Source: Sphingomonadales bacterium
Lineage (GTDB): Bacteria > Pseudomonadota > Alphaproteobacteria > Sphingomonadales > Sphingomonadaceae
Direction: 5' to 3'
Length of the DNA stretch: 64,000 bases
Assembly (NCBI GenBank): GCA_028871475.1
Contig: JAGWMZ010000004.1
Location: 1 to 64,000 of the forward strand
Part shown: in pieces, positions 1-8,980 of the stretch
Numbering within the stretch: the first letter of the stretch is position 1
How the letters are laid out: each line of letters opens with the position of its first letter
Notes under the pieces: generated by a model
Told to the model about the DNA's origin: nothing
What the model saw: the letters and a program-made list of their open reading frames with translations, nothing else
The model's database searches: none
Position numbers and translations under genes: made by a program

Positions 1-130
1 CAGGCATGAATGGGATAGCATGGCGCTGGCATGACTTGCCTGCGGCGCAGCGATGCTGGCGCAACGACCGGGTGCCACTGCCCTGGCCAAAAGAAAGGGA
101 GCGCGAGGGCGATGGCCCTCGCATCTTCTC
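1..130. repeat. Composite palindromic intergenic repeat, copy 1 (left part cut by window edge)
   Basis: B module GCCTGCGGCGCAGCGATGCTGGCGC then hairpin A GCGAGGGC-GATG-GCCCTCGC at 103-122. Confidence 0.85.
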
Positions 131-148
131 CTGACTATTCTTGTTTTC

Positions 149-886
149 ATGTTCAAACGAATCGCCCTTTTCGCCCTGATCCTCGCCACCCCTTTGGCCG
201 CAGCGCCTGCCCGTCACGTCGCTCGCACGCCGGCGCAACAGGCCAAATATGCACCTCCCCCTGCGATCCAGCTACAGGATGTGGAGCATGTGGTGCTGAC
301 GACCGACCTTGGCGACATCGTGCTGGAGCTGGACGGCAAGCATGCGCCGATCACCACGCTCAATTTCCTGCGCTATGCGGTGAGCAAGCGTTTTGACGGC
401 ATCGTGTTTTACCGCGCGATGCATCTGCCGTGGGGCACGCCGCCCAGCGGGCTGATCCAGGCGGGCACGCAGGGTGATCCGCGTCGGCTGCTGCCGCCCA
501 TCGCGCATGAGCCGACCACCGTGACAGGCGTGCATCACAAGGCGGGCGCGATCAGCATGGCGCGCTATGCGCCGGGCACGGCGACAGGCGATTTTTCCAT
601 TCTGCTCTCCGACATCGACGGGCTCGACGCCAATCCCAACGCCACAACGGATGATGACAAGGCCGGCTATGCCGCCTTTGGCCATGTGGTGAAGGGCATG
701 GATGTGGTGCGCCGCATTTTCGACGCGCCGCTGGACCCGGAGAAGGGGGAGGGCCTGATGAAGGGCCAGATGTTGGCGCAGCCGGTGAAAATCATCACCG
801 CGCGCCGCTGGGAAGGAGCATGGCCGGGCGATGCGGCGGCTTCTCCTGCCGCCTCGCCCGCTCCTTCGCCCGCCAAGGCGCCCTGA
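149..886 (+). CDS. Peptidylprolyl isomerase, cyclophilin type, with signal peptide
   Basis: ORF from MFKRIALFALILATPLAAAPA; cyclophilin-like motifs (TDLGDIVLELDGKHAPITTLNFLRY, FDGIVFYRAMH). The upstream part of the listed ORF lies in a repeat. Confidence 0.88.
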   Translation: MFKRIALFALILATPLAAAPARHVARTPAQQAKYAPPPAIQLQDVEHVVLTTDLGDIVLELDGKHAPITTLNFLRYAVSKRFDGIVFYRAMHLPWGTPPSGLIQAGTQGDPRRLLPPIAHEPTTVTGVHHKAGAISMARYAPGTATGDFSILLSDIDGLDANPNATTDDDKAGYAAFGHVVKGMDVVRRIFDAPLDPEKGEGLMKGQMLAQPVKIITARRWEGAWPGDAAASPAASPAPSPAKAP

Positions 887-2395
887 TCAGGCGAGCGGGG
901 CCTGCCGTCGATAGGAAAGGGCCTCGGCGATATGGGGGCGCGTGACCGATGGTGCATCGGCAAGATCGGCGATGGTGCGCGCCACGCGCAAAATGCGGGT
1001 GTAGCCGCGCGCCGACAGCTTTAGCCGCGTCGCGGCCTGCACCAACAGTGTCTGGCCGGCCTCATCGGGCGCGGCATGCTGGTCCAGCGCCTCGCCCGAC
1101 AGGTCGGCATTGTTGCGCATGGCGGTGCCCTGCAGGCGCTTGCGCTGGATGGCATGGGCACTGGCCACGCGGGCGGCCACCTGCTCGCTGCTTTCGGGCG
1201 TGGGTGCCATGGCCAGATCCATGGCGGAGACCGCATCGACCTCGACATGCAGGTCGATACGGTCGAGCAGCGGGCCTGACACCCGGCTCTGATAATCGGC
1301 GCCGCAGCGGGGTGCGCGGCTGCACCCCATGGCCGGGTCGCCCAGATGGCCGCAGCGGCAGGGGTTCATGGCCGCCACCAACTGGACGCGAGCGGGATAG
1401 GTGACATGGGCATGGGCGCGCGCCACGCTGATCTCGCCACTTTCGAGCGGTTGGCGCAGCGAATCGAGCACTGAGCGTTGGAATTCGGGCAGTTCGTCGA
1501 GAAACAGCACCCCGCGATGCGCCATGGAGACCTCACCGGGCCGGGCGCGCTGGCCGCCGCCGGTCATGGCGGCGATGCTGGCGGAATGATGCGGCGTGCG
1601 AAACGGGCGCGCGCGGGCGATGCGGCCGCCTTCCAGCGTGCCGCCGACCGAGGCGATCATCGAGACCTCCAGCGCCTCGCTCGCATCGAGCGGGGGCAGA
1701 ATGCCCGGCAGGCAGGCGGCCAACAGGCTCTTGCCCGCGCCCGGCGGGCCCACCATCAACAGATTATGCCCGCCAGCCGCCGCGATTTCCAGCGCGCGCC
1801 GGGCTGTCTCCTGACCTTTCACCTGGCGCAGATCGGGCCCCGGCGCGGCGGGCACTGTCTGCGCCATCGCGGGCACAGGCAGCACCGATGTGCCTTTGAG
1901 ATGCCCGAGCAGCGCCAGCAGGTCAGGGGCGGCCAGCACGGTGACATCGCCGGCCCAGCGCGCCTCGGCCCCTTGTGCGGCCGGGCAGATCAGGCTTTGC
2001 CCGGTTTCGCTGGCGTGGAGCGCGGCCAGCAACACGCCGGGCGAGGCCACAATGCGGCCATCCAGCGCCAGTTCGCCCACGGCCACGCAATCCTGCAAGC
2101 CCTCGCCATCGATCGCTTCCATCGCCGCCAGCAGGGCCAGGGCGATCGGCAGGTCATAATGCGAGCCTTCCTTGGGCAGGTCGGCGGGCGACAGGTTGAT
2201 CGTGATCCGCTTGGGCGGCAGGGCCAACCCCATCGCGGCCAGCGCCGCCTGCACCCGCTGGCGGCTTTCGGCCACGGCCTTGTCTGCCAGGCCGACCAGA
2301 TGAAAGCCGGGCAATCCTGCCGTGATCTGGCACTGCACCTCGACCTTGCGCGCTTCTACACCAAGATATGCGACCGTCGAGACGAGAGAAACCAA
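887..2395 (-). CDS. comM: YifB/ComM family Mg chelatase-like AAA ATPase
   Basis: MVSLVSTVAYLGVEARKVEVQCQITAGLPGFHLVGLADKAVAESRQRVQAAL; Walker A GPPGAGKS; typical C-terminal SARGYTRILRVARTIADL. Confidence 0.93.
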   Translation of the reverse strand: MVSLVSTVAYLGVEARKVEVQCQITAGLPGFHLVGLADKAVAESRQRVQAALAAMGLALPPKRITINLSPADLPKEGSHYDLPIALALLAAMEAIDGEGLQDCVAVGELALDGRIVASPGVLLAALHASETGQSLICPAAQGAEARWAGDVTVLAAPDLLALLGHLKGTSVLPVPAMAQTVPAAPGPDLRQVKGQETARRALEIAAAGGHNLLMVGPPGAGKSLLAACLPGILPPLDASEALEVSMIASVGGTLEGGRIARARPFRTPHHSASIAAMTGGGQRARPGEVSMAHRGVLFLDELPEFQRSVLDSLRQPLESGEISVARAHAHVTYPARVQLVAAMNPCRCGHLGDPAMGCSRAPRCGADYQSRVSGPLLDRIDLHVEVDAVSAMDLAMAPTPESSEQVAARVASAHAIQRKRLQGTAMRNNADLSGEALDQHAAPDEAGQTLLVQAATRLKLSARGYTRILRVARTIADLADAPSVTRPHIAEALSYRRQAPLA

Positions 2396-2454
2396 GGGAT
2401 TTGGCTTTCGTTTTTAAGAATGGTTTTTGTGAGATTAGGCAGGGATTTAAGAAA

Positions 2455-2675
2455 AGGAAAGATGCGAGGGCCATCGCCCTCGCGCTCCCGTGTGTTCGGA
2501 GACGGAAAGATCGTTTGAGCCTTAGCGCCAGCATCGCCGCGCCGCAGGCTGGAACAGGATAGCGCTGTGCCCGGAATTTCATGCCTGCGGCGCGGCGATG
2601 CTGGCGCAACAACCGGGTGCCACCACCCATGCCAAACTAAAGGGAGCGCGAGGGCGATGGCCCTCGCATCTTTCC
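2455..2675. repeat. Composite palindromic intergenic repeat, copy 2 (full)
   Basis: A' hairpin 2464-2483; B' 2525-2549; B 2583-2607 (perfect 25-bp inverted repeat); A hairpin 2648-2667. Confidence 0.92.
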
Positions 2676-2831
2676 TTTCTCTTCCTTTTTCCGAATCCCT
2701 TGACTCAATCGCCTCAAATCCATAATGGCCGCGCTTCACGAAATGGCATCCCTTGCGGGAGGCCTTTCAAAAGGTGTCACCGTCGTGGCGCCTGACCAGA
2801 TTTTGCTGATCCAGTTTTAAGGGTTACGACG

Positions 2832-2966
2832 ATGAAGCGCACTTTTCAGCCCAGCCGGCTTGTCCGTGCTCGCCGCCATGGTTTCCGCGCCCGCACTGCC
2901 ACGGTTGGCGGTCGCAAGGTGCTGGCCGCTCGCCGTGCGCGCGGTCGCAAGAAGCTGTCGGCCTGA
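2832..2966 (+). CDS. rpmH: 50S ribosomal protein L34
   Basis: [44 protein letters not shown], 44 aa; missing from the ORF track because of its size. Confidence 0.97.
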   Translation: MKRTFQPSRLVRARRHGFRARTATVGGRKVLAARRARGRKKLSA

Positions 2967-2993
2967 TCTGACGACAGCTTGAGGGCTCGCTTG

Positions 2994-3464
2994 ATGTCGG
3001 GCTCGCAGGATAGGACCGCGTCCGGGGGCGAGGAGCCTTTGGGCGCGGTTTCTTGTGTTGCGGCTTATGCGACGCCGCGCCTGCGCATATTGCAGAAGCG
3101 TTCGGATTTCGTTGCGGCCAACAGCGGTTTGCGCGTGGCGCGCGGCGGCGTGGTGTTGCTGGTGCGACCCAATGCCGATGCTGGCATGCGCTTTGGCATT
3201 ACGGTGACCAAGCGGATCGGCAATGCCGTGGTGCGCAACCGGATGAAGCGGCGTCTGCGCGCTCTGGTGCGCGAGATCCTTCCTGTTCATGGCCTTGCCG
3301 GGCATGATCATGTGCTGATCGGCCGCGAGAGCGGGGTGGAGCGCGATTTCGCCACCATGCGCGACGAATTGCTGACCGCGTTGGAGCGTGCCCGCGCCGG
3401 CAAGGGCGACCCGCCGCGCAAGCCGCGATCCGGCCCCCGTTCCGGCCAGAAGCCGAAGCGCTGA
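2994..3464 (+). CDS. rnpA: Ribonuclease P protein component
   Basis: RFGITVTKRIGNAVVRNRMKRRLRALVRE motif directly downstream of rpmH; the exact start is uncertain. Confidence 0.92.
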   Translation: MSGSQDRTASGGEEPLGAVSCVAAYATPRLRILQKRSDFVAANSGLRVARGGVVLLVRPNADAGMRFGITVTKRIGNAVVRNRMKRRLRALVREILPVHGLAGHDHVLIGRESGVERDFATMRDELLTALERARAGKGDPPRKPRSGPRSGQKPKR

Positions 3465-3469
3465 CCATC

Positions 3470-3682
3470 ATGCTGGCTCGCCTGCTCATCCTCATTGCAC
3501 GGTTCTGGCAGCTTGGCCCTTCGCGCATGATGCCGCCCACCTGCCGCTATGCGCCCAGTTGCAGCGAATATGCCATTATTGCGCTGCGGCGTTACGGCGC
3601 GATTAAGGGTGGATGGCTGGCGGCGAAGCGTCTATTGCGCTGCCATCCTTGGGGTGGGCACGGCTATGATCCCGTGCCCTAG
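3470..3682 (+). CDS. yidD: Membrane protein insertion efficiency factor YidD
   Basis: MMPPTCRYAPSCSEYAIIALRRYGAIKGGWLAAKRLLRCHPWGGHGYDPVP. Confidence 0.95.
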   Translation: MLARLLILIARFWQLGPSRMMPPTCRYAPSCSEYAIIALRRYGAIKGGWLAAKRLLRCHPWGGHGYDPVP

Positions 3683-3726
3683 CGCCCTATTCATTATCAT
3701 TCGATCAAACGCTTGGGGACCCCATC

Positions 3727-5541
3727 GTGAGTAAACAGCCGCAGAACCCGCAAAGCCAGCGCAAGATGATGCTGGCGATGTTGCTGGTGGGGGTCTTCCT
3801 GTTCATCTGGGATATGGGCATCCGCCATTTCTATCCCAATGCCGACAAGCCCAAGCCTGTGGCATCTGCCACGCCGACGCCCGCCGCCACGGTCAAGCCG
3901 ACGCGCGAGGGCGGCCTTGAGACAGTGGGCGACAGGCTGGTCGAGGCGCAAGATCTCAAGACTCAGCTGACCCGTCCGCGCGTGGCGATTGTCGCGCCGG
4001 GTCTGGTCGGTTCGATCAATCTGGCTGGCGGCGTGGTGGATGATCTGTCGCTGCCCGGCTATAAGGAAACGATCGACAAGAACAGCCCGGACGTGCGCCT
4101 CTATTCGCCCGCCGGCACCCCCGCGCAGCATTTCGCGCAGGTCGGCTGGGTCAATGCGCCCGCTGGCATCGCCCTGCCCGATGGCAACACCGTGTGGACC
4201 GCGCCCGCTGGCGCAAAGCTGACGCCGACGACGCCCGTCACGCTGAGTTGGGCCAACACCACCGGCCAGACCTTCACCCTGACCTATGCGATCGACAAGG
4301 ATTACATGATCACGGTGACGCAGAAGCTGGCCAATGCCGGTTCCGCGCCGCTCAAGGTGCAGCCCTTCGCGCTGATCAACCGCACCAGCAAGACGGCCAG
4401 CCAGGATGCATGGAACCTGCATTCGGGCCCCATCGCCAATCTTGATGAGTCGGTGAATTTCGGCCCCAGCTATGATTGCGCCCACAGCTTCTTCCTCGTG
4501 CATTGCACCAACCTGCAAAAGGCCGGGCAGATCGACAATGAGGGCACGCCCCAGTGGCTGGGCTTCACCGACATCTACTGGATGAGCGTGCTGGCCCCTG
4601 CCAATCCGCAGGGCGCCACCAGCGATTTCCGCTCGCTGGGCAATGATCTCTATCGCGCCGACGTGGTTTACCCCGCGCAGACCATCGCGCCGGGCAGCGC
4701 CCAGTCCACCACCACCCGCATCATCGCGGGCGCCAAGGACAATGCGATCCTCGACAAGTATGAGGCGCAGGGCATCAACAAGTTCAGCTATTCGATCGAC
4801 TGGGGCTGGTTCTGGTTCTTCGAAAAGCCAATCTTCGCCCTGCTGCGCACGCTGTTCCATCTGGTCGGCAATTTCGGCGTTGCAATCATGCTGCTGACCG
4901 CCATCGTGCGCGGCATCATGTTCCCCGTGGCCCAGCGCGGCTTTGCCAGCATGGCCGCCATGCGCGCCATCCAGCCCAAGGTGAAGGCGCTGCAGGAACG
5001 CTATAAGGACGACCGGGCCAAGCTTCAGGAAGAGACCATGAAGCTCTACAAGGAGGAGAAGGTCAATCCGCTCGCGGGCTGCCTGCCGATGTTCCTCCAG
5101 ATCCCGGTGTTCTTCGCGCTGTATAAGGTGCTGATGGTCTCCATCGGCATGCGCCACCAGCCCTTCGTGCTGTGGATCAGGGATCTCTCCGCGCCCGATC
5201 CGCTGCACATCCTGAACCTCTTCGGCCTGCTGCCCTTCACGCCGCCCTCCTTCCTGGGCATCGGCATTCTGGCGCTGATCCTGGGCTTCACCATGTGGCT
5301 CCAGTTCAAGCTCCAGCCCGCCGCGACCGACCCTGCCCAGCAGCAGATGATGTCGATCATGCCCTGGATGATGATGTTCATCATGGCGCCCTTCGCCTCG
5401 GGCCTGCTGATCTACTGGATCACCTCGAACCTGCTGACCGTGGCCCAGCAGAAGTACCTCTACTCGAAGCACCCCGGCATGCGGGCGGCGGTCGAGAAGG
5501 AACGCGAAGTGGTGGCCCGCGCCGCCAAGAGCAAGAAATGA
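3727..5541 (+). CDS. yidC: Membrane protein insertase YidC
   Basis: 604 aa; FRSLGNDLYRADVVYPAQTIAPG periplasmic domain and NPLAGCLPMFLQIPVFFALYKVL; syntenic with rpmH/rnpA/yidD. Confidence 0.97.
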   Translation: MSKQPQNPQSQRKMMLAMLLVGVFLFIWDMGIRHFYPNADKPKPVASATPTPAATVKPTREGGLETVGDRLVEAQDLKTQLTRPRVAIVAPGLVGSINLAGGVVDDLSLPGYKETIDKNSPDVRLYSPAGTPAQHFAQVGWVNAPAGIALPDGNTVWTAPAGAKLTPTTPVTLSWANTTGQTFTLTYAIDKDYMITVTQKLANAGSAPLKVQPFALINRTSKTASQDAWNLHSGPIANLDESVNFGPSYDCAHSFFLVHCTNLQKAGQIDNEGTPQWLGFTDIYWMSVLAPANPQGATSDFRSLGNDLYRADVVYPAQTIAPGSAQSTTTRIIAGAKDNAILDKYEAQGINKFSYSIDWGWFWFFEKPIFALLRTLFHLVGNFGVAIMLLTAIVRGIMFPVAQRGFASMAAMRAIQPKVKALQERYKDDRAKLQEETMKLYKEEKVNPLAGCLPMFLQIPVFFALYKVLMVSIGMRHQPFVLWIRDLSAPDPLHILNLFGLLPFTPPSFLGIGILALILGFTMWLQFKLQPAATDPAQQQMMSIMPWMMMFIMAPFASGLLIYWITSNLLTVAQQKYLYSKHPGMRAAVEKEREVVARAAKSKK

Positions 5542-6212
5542 CCCAGCCGCAGGAACAGGCGCCCGAACTCGACCCCGAGCTGGTCGAGCGGGCAAGGCGG
5601 CTCTTCTCGGGCCGGGTGGACTTCCTCCTCTCGGCCCCCGCGCTGAAATTCCTGCCCGACCCAGTGGTGCCCGAAGTGGCCTTCGCGGGGCGGTCGAATG
5701 TCGGCAAGTCGAGCCTGCTCAACGCCATCACCGGCCGCAAGTCGCTGGCGCGCACCTCGGTGACGCCGGGCCGTACGCAGGAGCTGAACTTCTTCGAGGT
5801 GGGCGGCATCGCGGGCGAACTGCCCGATTTCCGCCTCGTCGACATGCCGGGCTATGGTTTCGCCAAGGCCCCGCCCAAGGTGGTGGAGCAATGGCGCAAG
5901 CTGGTGCGTGAATTCCTGCGCGGGCGGGTGGTGCTCAAACGCTGCCTCGTGCTGATCGACAGCCGCCACGGCGTGAAGGATGTCGACCGCGACATGATGG
6001 AGATGCTCGACGGTTCGGCCGTGGGCTATCGCCTGGTGCTGACCAAGGCTGACAAGATCAAGGCAAGCGATCTGGAAGCTGTCCATGCCGCCACCGTTGC
6101 TGAGGCGCGCAAGCATTCGGCGGCCTTTCCGCAGGTCGCTATCACCTCCTCGGAAACCGGGCTGGGGGTGGAGGAACTGCGGGCGGCGGTTCTGGCGGAT
6201 GCTGAATTGTAA
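5538..6212 (+). CDS. engB: Ribosome biogenesis GTP-binding protein YihA/YsxC/EngB
   Basis: VAFAGRSNVGKSSLLNAITGRKSLARTSVTPGRTQELNFF, DMPGYGFAKAP; ATGA overlap with the yidC stop. Confidence 0.95.
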   Translation: MTQPQEQAPELDPELVERARRLFSGRVDFLLSAPALKFLPDPVVPEVAFAGRSNVGKSSLLNAITGRKSLARTSVTPGRTQELNFFEVGGIAGELPDFRLVDMPGYGFAKAPPKVVEQWRKLVREFLRGRVVLKRCLVLIDSRHGVKDVDRDMMEMLDGSAVGYRLVLTKADKIKASDLEAVHAATVAEARKHSAAFPQVAITSSETGLGVEELRAAVLADAEL

Positions 6213-6221
6213 GACGTAAGG

Positions 6222-6442
6222 CGAAGGTGCGAGGGCCATCGCCCTCGCGCTCCCTTTAGTTCGGATGGGGCAGTGGCACCTGGTCGTTGCGCTGGCATCG
6301 CTGCGCCGCAGGCTTTAAAATCTCACGCGCCGTGTTCTCGCTCTTTCTGCCTGCGGCGCGGCGATGCTGGCGCTAGGCTTCCCCTCTGCGCTTCCTCTCC
6401 AAACATCCGGGAGCGCGAGGGCGATGGCCCTCGCATCTTCTC
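6222..6442. repeat. Composite palindromic intergenic repeat, copy 3 (full)
   Basis: A' hairpin 6229-6248; B'/B inverted pair; A hairpin 6415-6434. Confidence 0.92.
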
Positions 6443-6502
6443 TTTTCTTCTTCCAGATAATCCCCTTTGTCCCGCCAAGAACCCCGGCTAGAACGGAGCG
6501 TG

Positions 6503-7474
6503 ATGCGTAACCCACGGACAAAGGCCCCTGAAATGACCCCCAAGACCCTGCACCGCACTTTGGCGACGATGACCACTGCGCTGGCCGGGATGCTGGCTTT
6601 CTCGGCCCAGCCTGTGCTGGCCTGGGGGGAGCTGGGTCATCGCACTGTGGGTGAGATCGCCTATGCCAATGTGAAGCCCGAGGTTCGCGCGCAGATCGAC
6701 GATCTGCTCAAGAATGCCGATGCGATGGGCACCCCGCTGTGCCCGCTCACGAATCTCAGCGATGCGGCGACTTATCCTGATTGTCTGCACGCCTATCAGT
6801 GGCGCTTTGCCTATACGTTTCCGTTCCATTATCAGGACATCGACATCGACAAGCCTTTCGACATCAAGGAAGGCTGTGCCAACAGCATTTGCGTCACCCA
6901 GCAGATCGCCCGTGACCGCCGCATTCTGGCCGATCGCAGCCTGAACGGGCCGACGCGAATGGAGGCGCTGATTTTCCTCACCCATTTCGTGGGTGACCTG
7001 CACCAGCCCCTGCACGCCGCCGAGCATGATCACGACGCGGGTGGCAACACCGTCATCGTCACCAATGTGCCCGCGCCTTCCTATACGCAGGCTGGCAATC
7101 CGCCCAAGGTGATCGACAATTCGTCCAAGCCGGCCAATCTGCACAGCGTGTGGGACACGGTGGTGGTCGAAAGGGCGCAAATGCTGGGCCACATGCCGCC
7201 GGTGCGCGCCTATAGCGAGGGTGACAAGGCCAAGATCGCCGGCGGTGAGGTGGCCGACTGGGCGCAGGAAAGCTGGAGCATGGCGCATGATCTGGTCTAT
7301 CCGCAGGCCTTTGCCCATGAGACCTCCGCCTCGGGCGCCCGGCCGGTGACGGTCACGCTGACGGATGCCGAGCTGGATCATGACGCCGATCTCGCCGCCA
7401 AGCGCATTCTGCAGGCGGGTCTGCGCCTTGCCCGCGTGCTGGATGAGGCGCTGGCCCCCGCGCCAAAGGATTGA
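6503..7474 (+). CDS. S1/P1 nuclease family protein, secreted
   Basis: Signal peptide then WGELGHRTVGEIAYANVKPEV, HFVGDLHQPLHAAEHDHDAGGN, NLHSVWDTVVV: zinc-ligand pattern of S1/P1 nucleases. Confidence 0.9.
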   Translation: MRNPRTKAPEMTPKTLHRTLATMTTALAGMLAFSAQPVLAWGELGHRTVGEIAYANVKPEVRAQIDDLLKNADAMGTPLCPLTNLSDAATYPDCLHAYQWRFAYTFPFHYQDIDIDKPFDIKEGCANSICVTQQIARDRRILADRSLNGPTRMEALIFLTHFVGDLHQPLHAAEHDHDAGGNTVIVTNVPAPSYTQAGNPPKVIDNSSKPANLHSVWDTVVVERAQMLGHMPPVRAYSEGDKAKIAGGEVADWAQESWSMAHDLVYPQAFAHETSASGARPVTVTLTDAELDHDADLAAKRILQAGLRLARVLDEALAPAPKD

Positions 7475-7526
7475 GGAAGGACCGCCGCCTCTTTCGGGGG
7501 GCGGGCGCATTTGCTAGGGGCAGATC

Positions 7527-8696
7527 ATGAACGAAATCGTCCAGCCCGCTGCCGTCTCCGCCGCTCTGGCCTCGGGCGATGTCACCTCGTTGGCCGAAGC
7601 GCTGATCGCCTGCCCCAGCGTGACACCCGCCGAAGGGCTGGTGTTCGATTGTCTCGAAGCCATGTTGCGGCCGCTGGGCTTTGACGTGCACCGCTTTGTG
7701 GCGGGCGCGGCGCCCGATGGCCCCGTGGAGAACATGTTTGCCATCCGGCGCGGCCCGGCGGGCAGCCGCCACTTCGCCTATGCCGGGCACCTCGACGTGG
7801 TGCCGCCCGGTGACGGCTGGACCAGCGCGCCCTTTGCTCCCGCGCGGCGGGGCGATTTGCTCTATGGTCGCGGCGCGGTGGACATGAAAGGTTCGATCGC
7901 GGCTTTTGTGGCAGCGATGGCCCGCGTTCCGGTCGAAGCGGGCACCGTCAGCCTGATCATCACCGGCGATGAGGAAGGTCCGGCCACCCATGGCACGCTC
8001 GCCATCATCGATCATATGCAGGCGGTGGGCGACATCCCCGATCTGTGCTTGGTGGGTGAGCCAACCAGCGTTCATCGCCTGGGCGACATGATCAAGGTCG
8101 GCCGGCGCGGCAGCGTCAACATCTGGTTCGAGGTTGAGGGCGTGCAGGGCCATGTTGCCTATCCCCATCTGGCCGACAATCCGCTGACCCGGCTCGTCGC
8201 GCTGCTGGGCGAGCTCAAGGGCCATGTGCTTGACGAGGGCACCGACTGGTTTCAGGCCAGCAATCTCGAGATCACCGATGTCGCCTGCGGCAATCCGGCC
8301 ACCAATGTCATCCCGCCGCGCGCCTCGGCTCGCGTCTCCATCCGCTTCAACGACCTGCACACCGGCCAGTCGCTGGCTGACTGGGCGCAGGAGGTCGCTG
8401 CGCGTCACGGCGCTACCGCCCGCCCGGTCATCTCGGGCGAGGCCTTCCTGACCCCGCCTGGGTGTTTCTCCGATCTGGTGGTCAGCGCGATCCGCGAGGA
8501 AACCGGCGTCGACCCGGACATTTCCACCAGCGGCGGCACCTCGGATGCCCGCTTCCTCAAAAACCTGTGCCCGGTGATCGAGTTCGGCCTGTGCAACGCC
8601 ACCATGCACAAGCGGGACGAGGCGGTTGCCATCGCCGATCTTGAGGCGCTGGAGCGGATTTTCGTGAAGATCACTCTCGCCGGGTTGCAGGGGTAA
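7527..8696 (+). CDS. dapE: Succinyl-diaminopimelate desuccinylase
   Basis: LIACPSVTPAEG, YAGHLDVVPPGDGWTSAPF, YGRGAVDMKGSIAAFVAA, ITGDEEGPATHGT. Confidence 0.95.
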   Translation: MNEIVQPAAVSAALASGDVTSLAEALIACPSVTPAEGLVFDCLEAMLRPLGFDVHRFVAGAAPDGPVENMFAIRRGPAGSRHFAYAGHLDVVPPGDGWTSAPFAPARRGDLLYGRGAVDMKGSIAAFVAAMARVPVEAGTVSLIITGDEEGPATHGTLAIIDHMQAVGDIPDLCLVGEPTSVHRLGDMIKVGRRGSVNIWFEVEGVQGHVAYPHLADNPLTRLVALLGELKGHVLDEGTDWFQASNLEITDVACGNPATNVIPPRASARVSIRFNDLHTGQSLADWAQEVAARHGATARPVISGEAFLTPPGCFSDLVVSAIREETGVDPDISTSGGTSDARFLKNLCPVIEFGLCNATMHKRDEAVAIADLEALERIFVKITLAGLQG

Positions 8697-8698
8697 AA

Positions 8699-8770
8699 GG
8701 GGAAAGTGCGAGCGCCATTGAGCGAGCTCTTGTCGCGAGCGACAAGCCGGGGCGTCCTTGCGTTCTCTTT
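8699..8770. repeat. Solo A-type repeat with palindromic loop, copy 4
   Basis: GTGCGAGCGCCATTGAGCGAGCTCTTGTCGC-GA-GCGACAAGCCGGGGCGTCCTTGCG. Confidence 0.75.
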
Positions 8771-8980
8771 ATGTCGGTCTAGGCATCCGCGCTGGCCATG
8801 TTTCGTATTTTTCTTGCGTGCTGCTCCTGGCAAACCTTCAAAAACCGTTGCCCCCTGCCACAGCCGGGCATGGCGGGGCATACGTCCTTTGCCGCCATTG
8901 CCGCTTGCCCCCTGCCTTGGTAGCAGGTGACATTGAACCATCCATGAGAAGCCCGGATCGATGGGCGTATGCGGGGGACC

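Noticed and set aside
3697-5595. 632-aa minus-strand ORF antisense to yidC
   Set aside because: High-GC shadow ORF; low-complexity His/Arg/Gly-rich translation and a well-supported yidC on the other strand.
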